A stretch of DNA of 64,000 bases, from positions 86,655-150,654 of the forward strand of contig JAHDIK010000006.1 in the NCBI GenBank assembly GCA_020630795.1. The letters are read 5' to 3'. The stretch is from Colwellia sp. GTDB taxonomy: Bacteria > Pseudomonadota > Gammaproteobacteria > Enterobacterales > Alteromonadaceae. The number at the start of each line of letters is the position of its first letter. The stretch's first letter is position 1. A program made the position numbers and the translations under genes. The notes under the pieces are model-generated. The model was not told where the DNA came from. It saw nothing but the letters and a program-made list of their open reading frames with translations, and made no database searches. Positions 58,404 to 64,000 of the stretch are shown here, piece after piece.

Positions 58404-58440
58404 AACCCTTAGCTGTTTATACTGTTAAGGGTTTTCTTTT
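58404..58440 (+). terminator. Terminator after rmf
   Basis: AACCCTTA (58404-58411) pairs with TAAGGGTT (58426-58433) with a 14-nt loop, followed by TTCTTTTT. Confidence 0.78.
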
Positions 58441-58464
58441 TATACGAGGTTTAATCTATTTGTA

Positions 58465-59211
58465 TTAGCTTCCGCATACTTTACAGTTCGCTTGTTTTTT
58501 AATAGTGAACTGTTGCCATTGATTTGATAGGCCGTCAAAAAGATTCAATTGATTCACATGTACTTTATTGCCAGTGAGTAACTTAATTGTTTGTAGTGAT
58601 TGCATTCCTGCAACAATGGCGAGTATTGGCCCAAGTATGCCAACCGTTTGGCAATTATTCACAGGTGCTTTTTTGCTTTCAGGAAATAAACAGTGGTAAC
58701 AAGCACTTTCATCATTTCTAGGATCTACAACTAATTGTTGGCCATCAAACCCCGTTGCAGCACCTACTACAAGTGGTATTTTGTTGTTTACACAATGGGT
58801 ATTTAGCATATAGCGTGTTTGAATATTATCGGTACAGTCAATAACAACATCTACCGTCGGAATATAGAAATCACATAACTCGTCGTCAAGCATTTCATCA
58901 ATAACTTCAATGGTTACGTCACTGTTATTCAACTGGAGTTTTTCGGCGGCAATATCTGCCTTACTCTCATCGATATCATGCTCTGTAAAAAGAACTTGTC
59001 GTTGTAAATTGGTAACGTCTACCTTGTCACCGTCAGCAATAAGTAATGTGCCTATGCCAGCTGCGGCTAAGTAAAGAGATACAGGATTACCTAGCCCTCC
59101 CATGCCAACTATAAGTACTTTGGCATTTCGTAATGCTATTTGTCCGTCTTCACCAATACTTTTCAGCATGATTTGTCGGCTATATCGTAATTGTTCTTGT
59201 TGAGTGAGCAT
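58465..59211 (-). CDS. moeB: Molybdopterin-synthase adenylyltransferase MoeB
   Basis: E1-like enzyme that adenylates the C-terminal Gly-Gly of MoaD before sulfur transfer. Nucleotide loop GMGGLGNPVSLYLAAAGIG starts near residue 36, the ATP-contacting DGDKVDVTNLQRQ follows, and zinc cysteines are in CYHCLFP and CKVCG at the C-terminus. Length 248 aa matches MoeB. ThiF is the near paralogue, but the position after modC in a molybdenum operon favours MoeB. Confidence 0.9.
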   Translation of the reverse strand: MLTQQEQLRYSRQIMLKSIGEDGQIALRNAKVLIVGMGGLGNPVSLYLAAAGIGTLLIADGDKVDVTNLQRQVLFTEHDIDESKADIAAEKLQLNNSDVTIEVIDEMLDDELCDFYIPTVDVVIDCTDNIQTRYMLNTHCVNNKIPLVVGAATGFDGQQLVVDPRNDESACYHCLFPESKKAPVNNCQTVGILGPILAIVAGMQSLQTIKLLTGNKVHVNQLNLFDGLSNQWQQFTIKKQANCKVCGS

Positions 59212-59213
59212 GT

Positions 59214-60314
59214 TTATAGTTTTCCAAGATCTGCCAAACTGTGTACGGCACTCGCTTTAAATTGAATGTAAATTAGGTCGTTAACATTCAGCGATAATCG
59301 CTCTGCAGACCACAAACTTATTGACGAATAAAAAGTATGTTCGTGGCAGTTTAAGCTAATGAGTACGTTATTCTCTTGTGGCTGAATATGCGTAATTTCG
59401 GCTTGAAAGTGATTTACAATGGAAGATTCCGCCACTTCTTGACGACTGATACTTATATCGTTCGCGGCAATAAAACAACGTATGTGCGTATCGTGTTCGT
59501 TAGCAATATTGTTATTGGCTAATAACGGTAAATATATATATGTATTGAGCGCTAATTGTAAGCTAGTTAAGCCATATTTAGGTAAATGTTCATGAATAGG
59601 TAGGGTTAGGCTTGTTTGCTGCGTAATAGATTGGCTCGAATTAAGTGTATGAATAACATGATGCACATTGCCAAAATGAGTGATTTTCCCGTTATTCATA
59701 ACTAATAGATTGTCTGATATTTGCTGTAGTTCCGCCATGCTATGACTTACGTATAACATAGGAATATTCAGTTGTTTTTGAACGTTTAACAGTAATGCGA
59801 TCATTGTGCTTTTACTTGTGTTATCAAGCGCACTTAATGGCTCGTCTAATAAGAGTAGTTCTGGCTCTGCGAGTAACGCTCTAGCTATGGCAACACGTTG
59901 CTTTTCTCCGCCAGACAATTGAGTAACATTTTTATGAATGAGTGACTTAAGCTGCGTAAGTTTGATTACTTCATCAATATCTAACGATGTATTTTTGTAC
60001 CGACGTTGGCCGTATTTAATATTGTTTAATACCGTTAGGTGAGGGAAGAGCCGCGCGTCTTGAAAAACAAGCCCTATACGCCTTTTTTCTGGTTTTACAA
60101 AATAGCTACTTTTAGCATTGTATAAATTGGTGCCGTTTAAGGTTATTTCACCCGTAGTACGTTTTTCTAATCCAGCAATACAGCGCAGTAATGTTGATTT
60201 TCCTGAACCAGAGTGACCAAATATTCCTGTAATTCCAGTGGTTGGAATTGTTTGATTAACTGATAAATTGAAGTCATCAAACAGTGTGTTAAAGGTAAAA
60301 GATAATTCATTCAT
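59214..60314 (-). CDS. modC: Molybdate ABC transporter ATPase ModC
   Basis: ATPase of the molybdate importer. Walker A GHSGSGKS is at about residues 33-40, signature LSGGEKQR near 135-142 and Walker B LLLLDEP near 154-160. The C-terminal part, about residues 290-366, is the Mop-type molybdate-binding region (NHFQAEITHIQP... SLNCHEHTFYSSIS). Length 366 aa is normal. Overlaps modB by 4 nt and is 2 nt from moeB. Confidence 0.94.
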   Translation of the reverse strand: MNELSFTFNTLFDDFNLSVNQTIPTTGITGIFGHSGSGKSTLLRCIAGLEKRTTGEITLNGTNLYNAKSSYFVKPEKRRIGLVFQDARLFPHLTVLNNIKYGQRRYKNTSLDIDEVIKLTQLKSLIHKNVTQLSGGEKQRVAIARALLAEPELLLLDEPLSALDNTSKSTMIALLLNVQKQLNIPMLYVSHSMAELQQISDNLLVMNNGKITHFGNVHHVIHTLNSSQSITQQTSLTLPIHEHLPKYGLTSLQLALNTYIYLPLLANNNIANEHDTHIRCFIAANDISISRQEVAESSIVNHFQAEITHIQPQENNVLISLNCHEHTFYSSISLWSAERLSLNVNDLIYIQFKASAVHSLADLGKL

Positions 60315-61033
60315 GAGCGCATATCTTTAGGTAATACTGATTGATTATTTTTTACAGTGTGAGATGTGTTACTGGTGTAATTCAACAGGTACACCAAAGC
60401 TAATATTAAGAATGAACCAACCAATAAGCTTGCTGCTAATATATGCGCTTTCGCGTAATCAAAGGCTTCTACATGTTCAAATAGTGAAATTGAGAGAACT
60501 TTAGTTTCTCCTGATATGTTCCCGCCAATCATGAGAACGATGCCGAACTCTCCAACTGTATGAGCAAACCCAAGACTTGCCGCAGTAATAAAGCTTGCTT
60601 TAGTTATTGGTAAAACGATGGTGAAAAATCGGTCGAGTGCGTTGGCACCAAGCATGGCCCCAGCTTCAATAATATCGTCACCCAATTGTTCAAACGCTTT
60701 TTGAATAGGCTGAACAACAAAAGGCAACGAATAAAACACTGAACCAATAACAATTGCACTAAAGCTAAACGCGAGTTGCTGACCTGTAATATCTTGCCAT
60801 AGTTTTCCGGGGAGGTGTTCTGGAGAAAATGCGATTAATAGATAAAAACCAAGTACTGTAGGGGGAAGCACTATTGGCAAGGCCACAATGGCTTCTATCA
60901 CTATTTTGTAACGACTTTTCATTTTAGCTAAATACCACGCTAGTGGCGTACCAATTACCATTAAAATAATGGTTGTTATCGTCGCCATTTTTAAGGTGGT
61001 AAATAAAGCTATTAAGTCGCTATTCTCTATCAT
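60311..61033 (-). CDS. modB: Molybdate ABC transporter permease ModB
   Basis: Inner-membrane channel for molybdate with about five or six membrane segments. The EAA-type loop is at IEAGAMLGANALDRFFTIVLP, noted in parts (EAGAMLGA, IVLP), and GFAHTVGEFGIVLMIGGNI is a ModB hallmark. Length 240 aa is slightly longer than E. coli ModB (229). It overlaps modC. Confidence 0.94.
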   Translation of the reverse strand: MIENSDLIALFTTLKMATITTIILMVIGTPLAWYLAKMKSRYKIVIEAIVALPIVLPPTVLGFYLLIAFSPEHLPGKLWQDITGQQLAFSFSAIVIGSVFYSLPFVVQPIQKAFEQLGDDIIEAGAMLGANALDRFFTIVLPITKASFITAASLGFAHTVGEFGIVLMIGGNISGETKVLSISLFEHVEAFDYAKAHILAASLLVGSFLILALVYLLNYTSNTSHTVKNNQSVLPKDMRS

Positions 61034-61057
61034 TATAAAGTGTTGTTTTGATTGTCG

Positions 61058-61879
61058 TTAAGTTGCATTGTTACAGCATAATGTGTTTTGGTCTGCAGGC
61101 ATAATAGCGCTATAACCAAAACTCGCAATCTTTTGTTGAGTCTTTTTCTGTTTTAAAAATAAAGAAAATTGTTGGGCAGCGTTAATATTTTTACTTCTCT
61201 TTAAAATGACCAGTTGTTGCTTTATCGGAGCGTAATGTTGCTGCGGTATTTCTATCCCGTTTAGATTATTTAGTTTTAATTGGCTCAGTGCAATAAAACC
61301 TGCTTTAACTGATTTACTCCGAATTTGTTGAAAGGTTTGATTAACGTTGATGCCGGTAATTAGCTTTGATTTAAACGAATCCCACAATTGAATATCAGTA
61401 AGTACCTGCTTAGCCGCAAATCCGTATGGTGCTGTTTTAGGGTTGGAAATAGCAATACGAGAGTAATTAGCTAATACGTTTTGAATAGGTTTTTCATTAT
61501 TAATCTTATGCGTACTCGACCAAAAGGCAAGTTTGCCTATGGCGTAGGTTGTTAAACTATTTTCAACAATAAGGTTGTGATCTTTAAGAGCTTGGGGGCG
61601 AATAGCGTCGGCCGATAAAAACATGTCGTAAGGTGCTGCATGTTTTATTTGTTGAAATAATGCTCCTGATGCACCGCTGATAATTTCAAGTTGGATACCT
61701 GTTTGTTGGGTAAACTCTGACGATAACTTTTTTGCAATAGGGGCGAAGTTAGCCGCAACCGCAACTCTTAAAGTTTGGTTGGCATAACTATTGGCAGAGA
61801 GTGTTATACAGGTAACTAAAATAAAGCCAATAACGAATAGGGTGACTGGCTTTGCACGTTTAATTATGTTGAGAACCAT
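61058..61879 (-). CDS. modA: Molybdate-binding periplasmic protein ModA
   Basis: Periplasmic receptor that delivers molybdate to ModBC. A signal peptide (about residues 1-34, ending SYANQ) is followed by LRVAVAANFAPIAKKL and SGASGALFQQIKHGAPYDMFLSAD-like segments typical of ModA. Length 273 aa is normal. The start codon lies 20 nt inside the moaE 3' end, so it is translationally linked to the cofactor-synthesis genes. A tungstate preference cannot be excluded. Confidence 0.93.
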   Translation of the reverse strand: MVLNIIKRAKPVTLFVIGFILVTCITLSANSYANQTLRVAVAANFAPIAKKLSSEFTQQTGIQLEIISGASGALFQQIKHAAPYDMFLSADAIRPQALKDHNLIVENSLTTYAIGKLAFWSSTHKINNEKPIQNVLANYSRIAISNPKTAPYGFAAKQVLTDIQLWDSFKSKLITGINVNQTFQQIRSKSVKAGFIALSQLKLNNLNGIEIPQQHYAPIKQQLVILKRSKNINAAQQFSLFLKQKKTQQKIASFGYSAIMPADQNTLCCNNAT

Positions 61880-62360
61880 CTTGTTCGTTCCATAATTTAG
61901 CTTTGTTGGTGTCAGATTCTTTAGCGTCTAACCATTTTTCGCCTTCGTCAGTAAGCTCCTTTTTCCAAAAAGGAGCATTAATTTTTAAAAAATCCATAAT
62001 AAATTCGTTTGCAGAAAAAGCATCACCACGGTGTTTGCTGGTTACTCCAACAAAAACAATTTGCTCTCCAATAAGTAATTTACCTACACGGTGAATTACC
62101 GTAACTCTGCCTATATTCCATTTTTTGCGTGCGGTGTTAATAATGTTCTGCAATGATTTTTCAGTCATTCCCGGATAATGTTCAAGTGTTAACCCTTTAA
62201 CATTTGCGCCTAAGTTTTGATTACGTACGCGCCCACAAAACGTAACAACCGCACCATCAATAAGGTTGTTGTTTTCAAGTGCATTGACTTCGTCTTGTAT
62301 ATTAAAGTCGTCGGTTTGAATGCTAATACGGTCGTCAGCATGTGGAATATTTGTTGTCAT
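61860..62360 (-). CDS. moaE: Molybdopterin synthase large subunit MoaE
   Basis: Large subunit of molybdopterin synthase, which receives sulfur from MoaD to make the dithiolene. Conserved GAVVTFCGRVRNQN, LEHYPGMTEKSL, VIHRVGKL and VGVTSKHRGDAF are all seen, including the lysine in FWKKE. I chose ATG 62360 over TTG 62372, giving 166 aa; E. coli MoaE is 150 aa. A few bases separate it from moaD, whose end forms a 17-bp palindrome. Confidence 0.94.
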   Translation of the reverse strand: MTTNIPHADDRISIQTDDFNIQDEVNALENNNLIDGAVVTFCGRVRNQNLGANVKGLTLEHYPGMTEKSLQNIINTARKKWNIGRVTVIHRVGKLLIGEQIVFVGVTSKHRGDAFSANEFIMDFLKINAPFWKKELTDEGEKWLDAKESDTNKAKLWNEQDGSQHN

Positions 62361-62378
62361 TTTAGCGCTCAACTGTAC

Positions 62379-62642
62379 TTAACCACCTGTAACAGGTGGA
62401 AAAAAGGCTAACTCATCACTTGGGTTTATAATGAAGTCGCTTTCAACAATGTCGTGGTTAACTGCTGTAAATAAGGATTCATTGCTTAATGCTGCTTCCC
62501 ACGTTGGGTTAAGCGCTATTATTTGTTGTTTGGCTTGATCAACCGTTAAAGCGTTAGTAATAGGTAATTGCAGTTCATCACAATTCAGCTGCTCTCTTAG
62601 AGCAGCAAAAAAACTTACTTTGATTGTGTGTAGTTCAGACAT
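62379..62642 (-). CDS. moaD: Molybdopterin synthase sulfur-carrier subunit MoaD
   Basis: Ubiquitin-like sulfur carrier. The C-terminus FFPPVTGG ends in the Gly-Gly that is adenylated by MoeB and thiocarboxylated. I start at ATG 62642 (MSELHTI), which overlaps the moaC stop by one base (TAATG); an upstream in-frame ATG at 62669 would add nine residues inside moaC. Length 87 aa fits the family. Confidence 0.93.
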   Translation of the reverse strand: MSELHTIKVSFFAALREQLNCDELQLPITNALTVDQAKQQIIALNPTWEAALSNESLFTAVNHDIVESDFIINPSDELAFFPPVTGG

Positions 62643-63163
62643 TATGAGTTGTCCTTTTTGGCTTCCCAACCACCTGATTTTCCGCCTTCTTTTGTCAGAA
62701 CCTTTATGCCGTGAATTTCCATGAAAGGATCAGCCGCTTTACACATATCAAACAACGTAAGACAAGTAATAGAAACGGCGGTCAATGCTTCCATTTCAAC
62801 ACCTGTTTGACCAGTTAATTTGCACAAACTGGTCACTTTTACTTGGCTATTTTCTGTGTCTATCTCAAAGTCTACTTTTACTTTGGTTAGCATTAATGGG
62901 TGACATAATGGAATGAGGTCGCTACATTTTTTCGCAGCTTGAATACCTGCAATTCGAGCAACGGAAAATACGTCACCTTTTTTATTATCGCCTTGCGTAA
63001 TTAACTTTAACGTTGCTGGCGACATTGAAATTTTACCTTCGGCAGTTGCTGTGCGCGACGTCATTGCTTTGTCGGTTACATCAACCATGTTTGCTTCGCC
63101 TTTTTGGTTAATATGGCTCAGCGAAGCGGTTTCTTGAGAATGTGTTGGTGAATGATTAGACAT
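62642..63163 (-). CDS. moaC: Cyclic pyranopterin monophosphate synthase MoaC
   Basis: With MoaA converts GTP to cyclic pyranopterin monophosphate. The N-terminal [17 protein letters not shown], the catalytic region [18 protein letters not shown] and [14 protein letters not shown] are hallmarks. The protein is 173 aa, about 12 longer at the N-terminus than E. coli MoaC. It overlaps both neighbours. MoaA, which acts with it, is not in the window. Confidence 0.95.
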   Translation of the reverse strand: MSNHSPTHSQETASLSHINQKGEANMVDVTDKAMTSRTATAEGKISMSPATLKLITQGDNKKGDVFSVARIAGIQAAKKCSDLIPLCHPLMLTKVKVDFEIDTENSQVKVTSLCKLTGQTGVEMEALTAVSITCLTLFDMCKAADPFMEIHGIKVLTKEGGKSGGWEAKKDNS

Positions 63164-63705
63164 TAGTTACGTGTCTCGCATTGTTCTGCTGTTACATTTA
63201 AATGAGGTACAAAGTTGCATGGCTTATGGCTTGCGTCTAATTGCTCTACGATTAATTTATCCCAAGCTGTTTTACACGCGTTTGTAGAACCTGGTACACA
63301 TAACACAACCGTTTTGTTTGCAATGCCGCCAAAAGCTCTAGATTGTATTGTTGATGTGCCTATTTCAGTGAGTGAAATTGCTCTAAATATTTCACCAAAT
63401 CCTTCAACATTTTTATCGAATAAAGGGAGTAGGGCTTCAGGAGTGTTATCACGTTCTGTAAAACCTGTTCCGCCTGTACTGATGATGGCGTGAATACTAT
63501 CGTCTGCGATCCATTTAGAAACAATGGCACGTAATTGATAAACATCGTCTTTCACTATTTGTTTATCAACAAGCTTATGTCCGGCTTGTGTTACACGCTC
63601 TACAAGCGTTTTACCTGAAGTATCTGTTGATTCATCACGTGTATCAGACACGGTTAAAACAGCAATTGATAAAGGAATAAATGGGCTTTTTTCATGCTTA
63701 GACAT
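63163..63705 (-). CDS. moaB: Molybdenum cofactor biosynthesis protein MoaB
   Basis: MPT-binding protein of the MogA/MoaB family, thought to adenylate molybdopterin before metal insertion. [17 protein letters not shown] near residues 16-32, [12 protein letters not shown] near 80-91 and [15 protein letters not shown] are the conserved MPT-binding motifs. Length 180 aa is normal. MogA is the close alternative; the gene order moaB-moaC-moaD-moaE favours MoaB. Confidence 0.9.
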   Translation of the reverse strand: MSKHEKSPFIPLSIAVLTVSDTRDESTDTSGKTLVERVTQAGHKLVDKQIVKDDVYQLRAIVSKWIADDSIHAIISTGGTGFTERDNTPEALLPLFDKNVEGFGEIFRAISLTEIGTSTIQSRAFGGIANKTVVLCVPGSTNACKTAWDKLIVEQLDASHKPCNFVPHLNVTAEQCETRN

Positions 63706-64000
63706 AAGGTTTCCTGTTTCTTAACTCTGAAATTTTGGATGTTGCGATATGTTTGATATTCCCTGTTGCCAACTTTGGGTTAGCAAATGAAAGCTGAGCC
63801 GACTGCCAGTCTTCAGGCGTGTTGGCATTAAAAAGCGTTGACGGGGAATCGCATTTAATTGCTTGATGCGGAATTTGTTTTAATAATGCTCTAATAGATG
63901 GACCGTTTTTAGACTTAGCTGACATTAGATTAGACGTTGTATTTACAGCCTTTTTTTCTATGTTTGTATTGATGAATGCTGAGTTGAAAAAGCTTTCAAC
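63698..64000 (-). CDS. mobA: Molybdenum cofactor guanylyltransferase MobA, C-terminal part (cut by window edge)
   Basis: The reading frame is open to the right edge, so only about the last 100 codons are visible. ALLKQIPHQAIKCD and the near-terminal LFNANTPEDW match the end of MobA, which adds GMP to molybdopterin. The region before it looks poorly conserved, and the stop overlaps the moaB start by 8 nt. The catalytic N-terminal GGxSxRMG loop is outside the window, so the assignment rests on the C-terminal motif and operon position. Confidence 0.72.
   Translation of the reverse strand, partial: VESFFNSAFINTNIEKKAVNTTSNLMSAKSKNGPSIRALLKQIPHQAIKCDSPSTLFNANTPEDWQSAQLSFANPKLATGNIKHIATSKISELRNRKPYV

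Noticed and set aside
62383-62399. Perfect 17-bp palindrome CCACCTGTTACAGGTGG at the moaD end
   Set aside because: It encodes the conserved PPVTGG tail of MoaD, so coding constraint explains it; a role in moaE translation is possible but unsupported.
1-64000. CRISPR arrays, tRNA or rRNA genes, transposases, phage or defence genes
   Set aside because: Looked for on both strands; none seen.

Overview
The window is AT-rich chromosomal DNA from a gammaproteobacterium. Gene content and protein sequences point to a marine Alteromonadales bacterium, probably close to Colwellia or Thalassotalea; that placement is inferred from gene order and protein similarity recalled from memory, not from a search. 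I saw no rRNA, tRNA, CRISPR array, insertion sequence or phage gene. Nearly all of the sequence is ordinary housekeeping DNA, and most operons end in clear hairpin terminators.

Layout. Positions 1-1825 hold the end of an iron(III)-type ABC importer (permease cut by the window edge, plus its ATPase). From 2014 to 20087 runs the complete division and cell-wall (dcw) cluster: mraZ, rsmH, ftsL, ftsI, murE, murF, mraY, murD, ftsW, murG, murC, ddlB, ftsQ, ftsA, ftsZ, lpxC. It is preceded by a promoter and three MraZ boxes. Next come dciA (opposite strand), an M23 peptidase in the place where enterobacteria carry secM, secA and mutT. On the minus strand follows pilA-pilB-pilC-pilD-coaE-zapD-yacG, the type IV pilus core joined to housekeeping genes. 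A small membrane-anchored aspartyl protease and nadC (minus) diverge from ampD-ampE (plus). Then come pdhR with a PdhR operator upstream, aceE, aceF and lpd, which together make and regulate pyruvate dehydrogenase. Pyruvate dehydrogenase feeds acetyl-CoA into the TCA cycle, where the next enzymes are two divergent aconitases: a long AcnB-type paralogue (minus) and a classical acnB (plus).

From 48.4 to 54.7 kb lies the most accessory-looking part: a TonB/TolA-like inner-membrane protein, divergent from a TonB-dependent receptor, a flavin-dependent halogenase homologue and a SapC-family protein. This block separates acnB from yacL, which are neighbours in E. coli. After it come yacL, an HDOD gene, an orphan pilin-like gene, msrA, a DUF3820 gene and rmf (57 codons). 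The right end (58465-64000, minus strand) is a molybdenum operon: mobA (cut by the edge), moaB, moaC, moaD, moaE, modA, modB, modC and moeB. It couples molybdate uptake to molybdopterin synthesis.

No new defence or mobile system is visible. The items that most deserve a second look are the receptor-halogenase-SapC block with its unusual TonB-like partner, the paired aconitases, and several intergenic inverted repeats (aceF-lpd, ampE-pdhR, upstream of secA and yacG, upstream of the long aconitase).
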